From Candidatus Zipacnadia bacterium (GTDB lineage: Bacteria > Armatimonadota > Zipacnadia > Zipacnadales > Zipacnadaceae), in contig JALGTV010000133.1 in the NCBI GenBank assembly GCA_029821215.1, forward strand, positions 1 through 5,533: a stretch of 5,533 bases of DNA, written 5' to 3'. The notes beneath the pieces were generated by a model. The model had not been told where the DNA came from. It made no database searches and was given only the letters and a program-made list of their open reading frames with translations. Of the stretch, positions 1-5,533 are shown piece by piece; the first letter of the stretch is position 1, and every line of letters starts with the position of its first letter. The position numbers and the translations under genes are program-made.

Positions 1-160
1 TGCTGCGCCTATTTCTTATTTGTTTATTGTCATCTCTAGTCGGGGAACGAATAGCTCTCACTGGCCGCGGACTGTAGAAAATGGATGTCAAAAAGACTCC
101 AATTAACTCAAAAAATTACCGATAAGACGCACCTGAATACGCGCAGCAGACGGGGAATGC
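1..160. other. AT-richer stretch with no supported gene
   Basis: This stretch lies downstream of the ancestral stop of the minus-strand hydrolase gene. All plus-strand frames close early (stops near 37, 75 and 104), and the minus-strand ATG near 34 is followed by a stop after a few codons. It is visibly AT-richer than the coding DNA around it. The minus strand carries a T6 run (112-117), but no good GC-rich stem sits directly before it, so I do not call a terminator. A short plus-strand frame open from the left edge could be the tail of an upstream gene, but nothing in it is recognisable. Confidence 0.5.
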
Positions 161-2108
161 CTACCATCCTGGGTTGCTGGCCGAGGCCCTCTGGACCATC
201 TGGAGCGCCACCATTTGGTGGCCCTGTATCTGGGGGATGACCAGCTCCACCCGGCCATCCTTCTCCTGGAACTGTAGAACCTCGCCCTGGGGCACTAACC
301 TTACAGCTCCACCCGGCCATCCTTCTCCTGGAACTGTAGAACCTCGCCCTGGGGCACTAACCTTACTTCAGTTACCCTCGCTGGTGACCGGACCGACACC
401 GGGACATCGTAGAGGGGAATGATATCCTCGATGATGTCAAAGTCCCACCCGCGACGCTCGGGAACGTAATGCAGAGCGTGCACTACGAGCCTTGCCTGAT
501 GGGGCTGCTCGTTGATAGTAAACAGTGCGGTGCTGGGTCCCCCGGCCCGCAGCAGCGGGTCGGGTAGCGCTTCTTGCACCACAGTGACGCGTTTTGATCA
601 TATTGACCAAATAGCGGGTGCATAAAGTAGATGCAATTGCCGTTGCGCACCGCACCGGGATACTCCGCAGGCCCTTCGGCAGGTGTATGCCGATGCGAGC
701 AGAAGTGACGCCAGGTGCGGTTGAAGTAGGGCTTTATCATCGGCGAGAGCACCTCGCTGTCGGCAGTCGGCTCCACTTCCAGCCCCCGCAGATACATCAC
801 ATACCCGGTATCCCGTAGCCCCTCATTTAACTGCCCGGGCACAATGAAGTCCGGCGAGAAGGGGGCTTCCCCCTTGTAGGCGACTCCTAATTCCTCCAAG
901 TTGAACCGGTCACCCTCCGGACTCAGGCCCGATTGGTAAGAAGCAAACTGAGAGTCAATAATATCAAACTGCTGGCGCAATTCCTGGAGCATACGGGTGG
1001 TGCCGGTCGTGGCAGGGGGTATTGACTGGTTCCCGCCTCCCGCAGCGAACTCCTCAGGGGTTAGCAGTCCGATGTCAATTAGCGGCCGGGCGCCTGCACA
1101 CCACGGCTCCGCTGCTTCAACCTTTGCATATACCTTCCCGACCAGCTCATAGGTATCCTCATCAATCTGTCCCGTCGGATGGAGCTGGTCGCCGATGGAG
1201 CACTTGGCTCCTAACGCCAGCATATTCAGGCACTCAAACTCCAAGGCGGCCGGGTTCTTAAAGGAGTGGAAGTCGCCCCAGGTGGTATGAAACTTCCCGG
1301 TCATACCCAATGTATCCACGCCCAGACCGCGGGCATAACGCTGAGCGGTGGGAAAGTGCAGATACCCCCAGCCGCCGCTGGGCAGCGACTCCAACTCCAG
1401 ATGAGTAAAAGTATGGATGATCTGGCGGTGCTTGGGGCCTACGTGCCCTGAATTGTAAAACACCGTGGCATCTGGATGCCGCGAGTGCACTACCTCGGTC
1501 ATTCGCTCCTGGAAATCAAGCAATACTTTCTCGGCGTACTGTGTCCGATCATCGGAGTTTGCCGGGTCCAGGCTCTCGGCCAGCATTCCATCAATGCAGT
1601 GCTGGCAGCAGCAAGGCGTTATGCTGACGATGTCAAAGAATATCCCGTCCACGGGCAGGCTCTCACCAAGCTCAACTGTGTACTCCTCCAGGAAATCCAC
1701 ATAGGGGGTGTTAAGGCACAGCCGCCGGTAGAAGCCGGCTTCCAACGGACCCGTGCTCGGCAAGCAGCCCTCTTCATTGATAATGAGCCACTCCGGATGC
1801 TGCTTGGCGGTGAAGAAGTCCCACTGAACTGTAATATAGATAGGCACGCGAATGTCGTGAGCGTGGCAGGCCTCAATCTGTTCTCTGAGCAAATTGCAAG
1901 TAAGATGGGGGTGGCGCCGCTCGGGGAATTTATCAGTATCGTGGTAAATCCACCCGTGATGGCCCCGCCCGAAGCAGGTTATTGAATTCACGTGGGCAGC
2001 TTGGAGTGTTTCTACAAACTCATCGGGGTCAAACTCACTCCCAATTCCCGGGATATGCTCGCTGGTGTGGAAGTCCAGATGTATTTGCCGAAAACGTAGG
2101 TCTGTCAT
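161..2108 (-). pseudogene. GHL6 / beta-galactosidase-trimerization-like glycoside hydrolase, broken
   Basis: The N-terminal part resembles the hypothetical glycosyl hydrolase GHL6 TIM-barrel family, followed by a beta-galactosidase-trimerization-like domain. Seen: the barrel start RQIHLDFHTSEHIPGIG (residues 7-23), VDGIFFDI (153-160) followed by a Cys cluster (C166-C168, C171), LESLPSGGWGY (239-249), GMTGKFHTTWGDF (268-280), CSIGDQLHP (303-311), and PYFNRTWRHFCSHR (460-473) in the C-terminal domain. There is no signal peptide, so it was probably cytoplasmic. The ATG at 2108 has an AGGAG six bases upstream. The gene is damaged. The first frame is good to about residue 508, then runs on spuriously to 483. 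The family-like continuation (VVQEALPDPLL, RLVVHALHYVPERRG, IEDIIPLYDVPVSVR) lies in another frame (597-301). That frame ends at a TAA created by the 62-bp duplication. Skipping one copy gives VIPQIQGHQMVAL and a stop at 161. About 45 residues also seem missing near 387. The substrate is unknown; the family call is from memory of homologues. Confidence 0.8.
242..366. repeat. Perfect 62-bp tandem duplication
   Basis: Two head-to-tail copies (242-303 and 304-365) are identical, with one further matching base at 366. The bases flanking the match differ (241 vs 303, 305 vs 367), so the unit is exactly 62 bp. Because 62 is not a multiple of three, the duplication changes the frame of the minus-strand hydrolase gene: the upstream copy is read in frame, and the junction makes a TAA stop (303-301). 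The lack of any mismatch points to a very recent event or an assembly error. Confidence 0.97.
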
Positions 2109-2113
2109 GGTGA

Positions 2114-2120
2114 TCTCCTC
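2114..2120 (-). promoter_or_regulatory. Ribosome binding site of the minus-strand hydrolase gene
   Basis: On the minus strand GAGGAGA precedes the ATG at 2108-2106, with six bases between AGGAG and the start. This near-consensus Shine-Dalgarno site supports that start, which also gives an N-terminus (MTDLRFRQIHLDF) that begins just before the first barrel strand. Confidence 0.8.
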
Positions 2121-2186
2121 TCAGTTCAATATCGTAAGGTCACGGTGCCAAAATCCGGTGATAGCCGATCCTCCGGGGCAGCCACC

Positions 2187-2203
2187 GGCAAATAGAGTTT
2201 GCC
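2187..2203. promoter_or_regulatory. Inverted repeat, candidate operator
   Basis: GGCAAATAGAGTTTGCC has perfect 6-bp arms (GGCAAA and TTTGCC) around a 5-base centre. It sits 79-95 bases upstream of the minus-strand gene start and inside the divergent region, a usual place for a local repressor site. It has no following T-run, so it is not a terminator. A further half-site, GGCAAAT, occurs at 2277-2283. The regulator is unknown and no regulator gene is in the window. Confidence 0.35.
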
Positions 2204-2329
2204 ACCGTTCTCGCGCAGTCATAGATGCAAACCTAAGGGGAGTATTGTCTGTACTGTAGTTCCCGGTTGTTGTCTGGGCAAATCCTCGCCCCTAACTTCA
2301 TCTTCATTTCGCGGCCCGCCACTGTCCTC

Positions 2330-2348
2330 CTGCCTACCAGGTGGGCAG
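2330..2348. promoter_or_regulatory. 19-bp near-perfect dyad, candidate operator or leader hairpin
   Basis: CTGCCTACCAGGTGGGCAG is a palindrome about the central A at 2339, with a single T/G mismatch. As RNA it would fold as a 7-bp stem (one G-U pair) with a 5-base loop. It ends 114 bases before the arabinofuranosidase ATG. A very similar element, also arms CTGCC and GGGCAG with an internal TACC, lies before the next plus-strand gene at 4002-4027. There is no T-run on either strand, which argues against a terminator. Confidence 0.4.
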
Positions 2349-2450
2349 TTATTCACGGGAGGCGTTCCCCGTAAGGAGGAATACTTATCCGCCGCAACTA
2401 ATTATATCCAAGTTCGGCTACTATCGTCTGAATTAAAAACTAACGAGCAG

Positions 2451-2457
2451 GGAGGAA
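2451..2457 (+). promoter_or_regulatory. Ribosome binding site that fixes the arabinofuranosidase start
   Basis: GGAGGAA lies before the ATG at 2463, with seven bases between GGAGG and the start. It decides the start against in-frame upstream candidates such as the TTG at 2199. The chosen N-terminus, MARIVINADRQLGDIHPHVYG, begins where GH51 enzymes usually begin. Confidence 0.85.
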
Positions 2458-2462
2458 ACTAT

Positions 2463-3905
2463 ATGGCCCGCATTGTTATCAACGCTGACCGCCAACTGGG
2501 AGACATTCACCCCCATGTGTATGGGCAATTCATTGAACATCTGGAGCGGTGTATATATGGGGGAATTTATGAGCCGGGCTCGCCGCTGTCTGACGAGCAG
2601 GGCTTCCGCCAGGATGTCCTGGCGGCGGTCCGGGACCTGCAGGTGCCGCTAATCCGTTGGCCGGGCGGTAATTTTGTCTCCGGTTATCATTGGCTGGATG
2701 GGGTGGGAGAACAGCGGCGCATCCGACCCGAGCTGGCTTGGCAAACCACCGAGCCTAATAGCTTTGGCACCGATGAGTTTATCCAGTACTGCCGGGCGGC
2801 AGGCTGTGAGCCTTACATCTGCCTGAACATGGGCAATGGCACCATGGAAGAAGCCATCGCGTGGGTGGAGTACTGCAATCTGGAGGGCGGGACACATTAC
2901 GCTGACCTGCGTCGCCAGCATGGCTACGAAGAGCCCCACAATGTAACCTACTGGGGACTGGGCAATGAGATATGGGGGGATCAGATTGGCCACAAGACGG
3001 CACAGGACTACGCCTGGCAGGCCCGCGACTGGGCCAAAGTGCTCAAGCGCCTGGACCCGGATATTAAGCTGATTGCCTGCGGGGGCACGGGCCAAATGCC
3101 GTCGACGCGGTGGGACCTGGAGGTCCTGGAGCGCACGGCTGACTTCATTGACTATACGGCGCTGCATTACTATTGGGGTCCGCGGGGTGATGACCCCTAC
3201 TATGGCACCCTGGCCGGGGCTTATGACTTTGAGCAGTATGTCCAGTACGTGGAGGCAGCTATCCAGGCGCTGCGCCGCGACCGGGGCATGCAGCGGCCTA
3301 TCTGGATTGCCGTGGATGAGTGGAACGTCATGTATCGCGGGTTTGACCACCGCATGAATTACACCCTGCGCGATGCGCTGGCCGATGCCATCTTCATCCA
3401 CATGCTCCAGCGCCACTGCCCGATGGTGAAGATGGCCAACCTGGCGATGATGGTGAATGTCATTCCGGTTATTGAAGCCGGCCCTGAAGGGATGTTCCGG
3501 CAAAGCATCTACTGGCCTCTGTGGCTGGCAGCCAACATCGCCGGCCCGACATTGATGGACTGCTGGACTGACGTGACGACTTACGAAGTTGACTTCCTTC
3601 CCGGCCAGTCTCTACCCTACTTAGACGCGGTGGCTACCCTTGATGAAGACGGCCAGCGGCTGATCCTGAGCGTCGTCAACAGCCACGCCAGCGATGGCAT
3701 TGAGGCTGACATCACTATTATGGGACCCACGGTGGGCGACCAAGCCCGGCTGCATACCCTGAACGCCGACAGCCCCGATGCCCACAACGACTTTGATAGG
3801 CCCGATAACGTGAAGGTGGCCACCGGTGAGACGGCTGGCGGCAACCAGATGACCTACTCGTTCCCAGCCCATTCGCTCACGACACTGGAACTGGATATTT
3901 CCTAA
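2463..3905 (+). CDS. abfA: GH51 alpha-L-arabinofuranosidase, intact, 480 aa
   Basis: This enzyme removes terminal alpha-L-arabinofuranosyl residues from arabino-oligosaccharides and arabinoxylan fragments by a retaining mechanism. Seen: the family N-terminus HPHVYGQFIEHLERCIYGGIY (residues 16-36, start and end of the run), RWPGGNF (65-71), WGLGNEIWG (164-172) giving the acid/base Glu169, LHYYWG (234-239), and WIAVDEWNVMY (281-291) giving the nucleophile Glu286. KMANLAMMVNVIPVI (323-337) follows, then a beta-sandwich C-terminal domain with an ending FPAHSLTTLELDI typical of the family. The length is close to the usual 490-510 residues and all key motifs are present in one frame. No signal peptide is visible, so it is expected in the cytoplasm, acting on imported oligosaccharides. 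It is divergent from the broken hydrolase and heads a plus-strand group with two dehydrogenases. Exact substrate chain length cannot be read from the sequence. Confidence 0.96.
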   Translation: MARIVINADRQLGDIHPHVYGQFIEHLERCIYGGIYEPGSPLSDEQGFRQDVLAAVRDLQVPLIRWPGGNFVSGYHWLDGVGEQRRIRPELAWQTTEPNSFGTDEFIQYCRAAGCEPYICLNMGNGTMEEAIAWVEYCNLEGGTHYADLRRQHGYEEPHNVTYWGLGNEIWGDQIGHKTAQDYAWQARDWAKVLKRLDPDIKLIACGGTGQMPSTRWDLEVLERTADFIDYTALHYYWGPRGDDPYYGTLAGAYDFEQYVQYVEAAIQALRRDRGMQRPIWIAVDEWNVMYRGFDHRMNYTLRDALADAIFIHMLQRHCPMVKMANLAMMVNVIPVIEAGPEGMFRQSIYWPLWLAANIAGPTLMDCWTDVTTYEVDFLPGQSLPYLDAVATLDEDGQRLILSVVNSHASDGIEADITIMGPTVGDQARLHTLNADSPDAHNDFDRPDNVKVATGETAGGNQMTYSFPAHSLTTLELDIS

Positions 3906-3915
3906 CCCTGACCTG

Positions 3916-3947
3916 CCCAAGCATATACCTTAGATGGGCTTTGGTTT
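3916..3947 (+). terminator. Weak terminator-like stem after the arabinofuranosidase gene
   Basis: CCCAAGC (3916-3922) pairs with GCTTTGG (3938-3944) with one mismatch, around a 15-base loop, and TTT follows at 3945-3947. It begins 11 bases after the stop codon. The T-tract is short and the loop is large, so termination would be inefficient if it occurs at all. Confidence 0.2.
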
Positions 3948-4001
3948 CCGTGGAGGGACACGGCGCGATGAGGGGTCGTAGTGCCGCGCCAGACTAAGAA
4001 T

Positions 4002-4027
4002 GTCTGCCCTACCGACTCTGGGCAGAC
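4002..4027. promoter_or_regulatory. Perfect 8-bp inverted repeat, candidate operator or attenuator stem
   Basis: GTCTGCCC (4002-4009) and GGGCAGAC (4020-4027) are perfect complements around a 10-base centre, TACCGACTCT. The repeat ends 42 bases before the oxidoreductase ATG, in the usual promoter/operator zone. No T-run follows. Its core, CTGCCCTACC..TGGGCAG, closely matches the dyad at 2330-2348 before the arabinofuranosidase gene, which hints at shared control. Confidence 0.4.
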
Positions 4028-4057
4028 CACACAGGCTCATATTCTAGGCTTTCATTA

Positions 4058-4065
4058 GAGGGTGG
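4058..4065 (+). promoter_or_regulatory. Ribosome binding site of the oxidoreductase gene
   Basis: GAGGGTGG lies just upstream of the ATG at 4070, with eight bases from the end of GAGG to the start. It is an imperfect but adequate Shine-Dalgarno site, and it fits the N-terminus MKQYRSAIIGCGPRG, where the nucleotide-binding motif starts within ten residues as usual. Confidence 0.55.
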
Positions 4066-4069
4066 TAAT

Positions 4070-5106
4070 ATGAAACAATACCGTTCGGCAATTATTGGTT
4101 GTGGACCACGAGGTGTGCCGCACGCCCAAGCATACAAACTAATAGACCGGGGCAAGGTAGTTGCGTGTTGTGACCTTGACACCCAGCGTCGGGACGAGTT
4201 TGCCCAGCAATTTGATATTGTGGGATATACCAATGCTGGCGAAATGCTGGAGCAGGAGAAACCAGATCTGGTTCACGTGGTTACCCCCCGAAGGTACGGG
4301 TTGAGTTGATGCAGTTGATAAGTGACTACGGCATACCGGCGGCGATTGTGGAGAAGCCCATTGCCATTGAGGTCCCCGACTGGCAGCAGCTATGTGAGCT
4401 TGAACAGGTTACAACGACCAGGTTCGCCGTCTGCCACCAAGCTCGCTGGCACCCCTACCTGACCCGCTGCCGCCAGGCGTTGGCTTCGGGCCAACTGGGC
4501 GAACTGTTGTTTCTTGATTTCTCGGCGGGAATGAATATTTCCGGGCAGGGCACCCACATGCTTGATTGGGCTATGTCACTGAACGAAGACTCACCGGTAG
4601 TTCGGGTGTTCGGGGCTGCCAGCGGTGCCCAGGAGATGTCAACTGCTCACCCTGGCCCGGATGCCACTACTGCCCAGGTGGTATTTGCCAATGGGGTATA
4701 TGGGATGTGGAATGGTGGACTTGCTGCGCCCCGAGTCGGTGATGAGGAGGCGGCTGATGTGGTCTGGAAACATTGCCGAGTCGCCGCCTATGCCGAGCGG
4801 GGCCGGACGCTGTTCGAGGAATTCAATAAGTGGGAGATTGTCTCGCCTGACGGTGTTGAGGGTGGTCAAACCGATATGGAGGAATGGGAAGAGAATAATG
4901 ACGCCTCCCAGGCGGCTCTGACCAATGCGATGTTTGACTGGATTGAGGATGATTCCCAGCCGGCAGGCACTAATTTGAAGAGGGCGTTGCATCAATGGCA
5001 GGCAGTGCTGGGTCTTTACGCCAGTGCTCTGCTTCGCCAGCCGGTTGATATTCCCTTTGATCCGCCCGTAGACCTATTCCAGAAGCTGCAGGCAGCGCTA
5101 AGCTGA
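4070..5106 (+). CDS. Gfo/Idh/MocA family oxidoreductase, split by a one-base frameshift
   Basis: This family of NAD(P)-dependent dehydrogenases acts on sugars, inositols and sugar acids. Seen: the Rossmann glycine motif GCGPRG (residues 10-15), CDLD at the end of the second strand (34-37), VEKPIAIE (94-101) with the family's EKP lysine, and GTHMLDW (161-167), the usual G-x-H-x-x-D catalytic region. The gene is broken at a run of six C (4284-4289). The first frame ends at a TGA (4307-4309) after 79 residues, and the second runs to 5106. Restoring a seventh C gives VVTPPKVRVELMQLI and a normal 345-residue protein. A sequencing error, a real mutation, or slippage on the C-run would all fit. It has no signal peptide. 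It lies 45 bp before a zinc dehydrogenase and is probably co-transcribed with it. The substrate cannot be assigned. Confidence 0.88.
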
Positions 5107-5136
5107 CCATTCTCAACTACTATCTGTAACTAAAAC

Positions 5137-5143
5137 AAAGGAG
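5137..5143 (+). promoter_or_regulatory. Ribosome binding site of the zinc dehydrogenase gene
   Basis: AAAGGAG precedes a GTG start at 5152, with eight bases between. It supports the non-ATG start; no ATG near by in this frame would keep the N-terminal beta strand (KKVVIL). Confidence 0.75.
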
Positions 5144-5151
5144 AAATAGCC

Positions 5152-5533
5152 GTGAAAAAAGTTGTTATACTGGGCAAGCAAAAAGCAGCAGTGATTGAGG
5201 TGGCTGACCCTAAACCTAAGGAAGATTGGGCGCTAGTAAAAGTGCATGCCGCGCCTATGTGCACGGAATATAAGTTCTTTCTATCCGGCGATAAAACGGA
5301 CAACCTGGGCCATGAGGCCGCTGGTGAAGTGGTGGCCATTGACCAGCCAGGGCGAGTGGAGGTGGGAGATCGGGTAGTGGTTATGCCTCAATATCCGTGC
5401 GGGAAGTGTGAGCTGTGTGTGGCCGGCGATTATATCCACTGTGAGAATAACTATGATTTCGCTGAGTTCATTGGATCCTCGGAAGGCAGCGGCACCATGG
5501 CCCAGTATCTCCTCAAGCCTTCCTGGCTGCTGC
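5152..5533 (+). CDS. Zinc-dependent medium-chain alcohol/polyol dehydrogenase, 5' part
   Basis: The first 127 residues of a medium-chain dehydrogenase/reductase are present; the gene runs off the window. These enzymes oxidise alcohols, polyols or threonine-like substrates with NAD(P). Seen: the probable catalytic-zinc ligands Cys37 (MCTEY) and His54-Glu55 in GHEAAGEV (53-60), VGDRVVVMP (71-79), and the structural-zinc loop CGKCELC with a fourth Cys (C83, C86, C89, C97). The spacing from Cys37 to His54 is shorter than in classic sorbitol or threonine dehydrogenases, which marks a compact subgroup. The Rossmann nucleotide-binding domain is beyond the window. The start is a GTG with a good Shine-Dalgarno site, 45 bp after the oxidoreductase stop, so the two are likely one operon. 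Polyol, threonine or sugar-alcohol substrates are all possible. Confidence 0.92.
   Translation, partial: MKKVVILGKQKAAVIEVADPKPKEDWALVKVHAAPMCTEYKFFLSGDKTDNLGHEAAGEVVAIDQPGRVEVGDRVVVMPQYPCGKCELCVAGDYIHCENNYDFAEFIGSSEGSGTMAQYLLKPSWLL

Larger units (their letters stand above)
2109..2462. promoter_or_regulatory. Divergent intergenic control region
   Basis: These 354 bases separate two divergently transcribed glycosidase genes and should hold both promoters. The plus-strand frame of the arabinofuranosidase stays open upstream to about 2199, but that extension is compositionally unlike protein and carries no domain, so I treat it as leader. The region holds two dyads (2187-2203 and 2330-2348), a weak stem (2355-2359 with 2368-2372), a perfect Shine-Dalgarno-like AAGGAGGA (2373-2380) with no usual start codon at the right distance, and an AT-rich patch (2398-2446). 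A minus-strand TATAAT occurs at 2406-2401, but no convincing -35 box accompanies it. Confidence 0.55.
3906..4069 (+). other. Hairpin-rich spacer between arabinofuranosidase and oxidoreductase genes
   Basis: Four inverted repeats follow one another here: 3916-3922 with 3938-3944 (one mismatch), 3948-3952 with 3959-3963 (CCGTG/CACGG), 3962-3967 with 3985-3990 (GGCGCG/CGCGCC), and 4002-4009 with 4020-4027 (perfect 8 bp). The second and third overlap by two bases, so they cannot both form in full. The 164-bp gap is long beside the 45-bp gap downstream, which suggests that the oxidoreductase gene has its own promoter or that the transcript is attenuated or processed here. No open frame of interest and no clear -10/-35 pair was seen. 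Confidence 0.45.

Noticed and set aside
112..117. T6 run on the minus strand as a terminator after the hydrolase gene
   Set aside because: There is no adjacent stable stem; the nearby GCGC and GTGC segments do not pair well.
242..366. CRISPR array or mobile-element end
   Set aside because: There are only two copies, with no spacers between them, no terminal inverted repeats and no transposase. It is a simple tandem duplication inside a gene.
832..841. Perfect palindrome TGCCCGGGCA, similar to the arms of the intergenic dyads
   Set aside because: It is inside coding sequence, only 10 bp long, and such GC palindromes are expected by chance in DNA of this composition.
1476..1985. 169-residue open frame on the plus strand inside the hydrolase gene
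   Set aside because: The minus-strand reading has strong family motifs throughout this interval, and the plus-strand frame shows no domain and no ribosome binding site.
2401..2406. TATAAT on the minus strand as a promoter for the hydrolase gene
   Set aside because: No TTGACA-like box lies 16-18 bases upstream, and it would leave a leader of nearly 290 bases.
2199..2462. In-frame extension of the arabinofuranosidase upstream from a TTG
   Set aside because: The 88 extra residues look like translated leader, GH51 proteins begin at about the 2463 ATG, and that ATG has a well-placed GGAGG.
2649..3503. Long open frame on the minus strand opposite the arabinofuranosidase
   Set aside because: It overlaps fully a gene with clear GH51 catalytic motifs. 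The translation is rich in His, Pro and Arg without any domain, as expected of an antisense shadow.

Overview
The window looks like a chromosomal carbohydrate-use locus from a free-living, uncultured-type bacterium. By eye it is moderately GC-rich, with dense genes and clear Shine-Dalgarno sites. The set of families (a GHL6/beta-galactosidase-trimerization-like hydrolase, a GH51 arabinofuranosidase, a Gfo/Idh/MocA oxidoreductase and a zinc-type medium-chain dehydrogenase) is common in plant-polysaccharide or algal-glycan degraders such as Chloroflexota, Armatimonadota, Planctomycetota, Poribacteria and related phyla. The sequence alone does not fix the phylum.

Layout. Positions 1-160 are AT-richer and hold no supported gene. 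Positions 161-2108 (minus) hold a damaged glycoside-hydrolase-like gene. It reads well from its start to about 597, then changes frame, and is then cut short by a 62-bp tandem duplication (242-366). Beyond the duplication, the natural C-terminus can still be read down to a stop at 161. A 354-bp divergent intergenic region (2109-2462) separates it from an intact GH51 alpha-L-arabinofuranosidase on the plus strand (2463-3905). After a hairpin-rich 164-bp spacer (3906-4069) comes a Gfo/Idh/MocA oxidoreductase (4070-5106), split by a one-base loss in a run of C. After 45 bp comes the 5' part of a zinc-dependent alcohol/polyol dehydrogenase (5152 to the window edge).

How they fit together (inference). 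None of the complete N-termini has a signal peptide, so this looks like cytoplasmic processing of imported arabinose-containing oligosaccharides. The GH51 enzyme would release L-arabinose. The two NAD(P)-type dehydrogenases, probably co-transcribed, would oxidise a sugar or polyol. The divergent GHL6-like protein would have been a second glycosidase but is probably no longer functional.

The most notable points are: (i) the independent lesions in the minus-strand gene, including a tandem duplication whose removal exactly restores a family-like C-terminus; (ii) the homopolymer frameshift in the oxidoreductase; (iii) a similar dyad, CTGCC(C)TACC..TGGGCAG, upstream of two of the plus-strand genes, which may be a shared operator or hairpin. 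I found no CRISPR array, tRNA, rRNA, transposase or other mobile element, and no strong case for a wholly new system.
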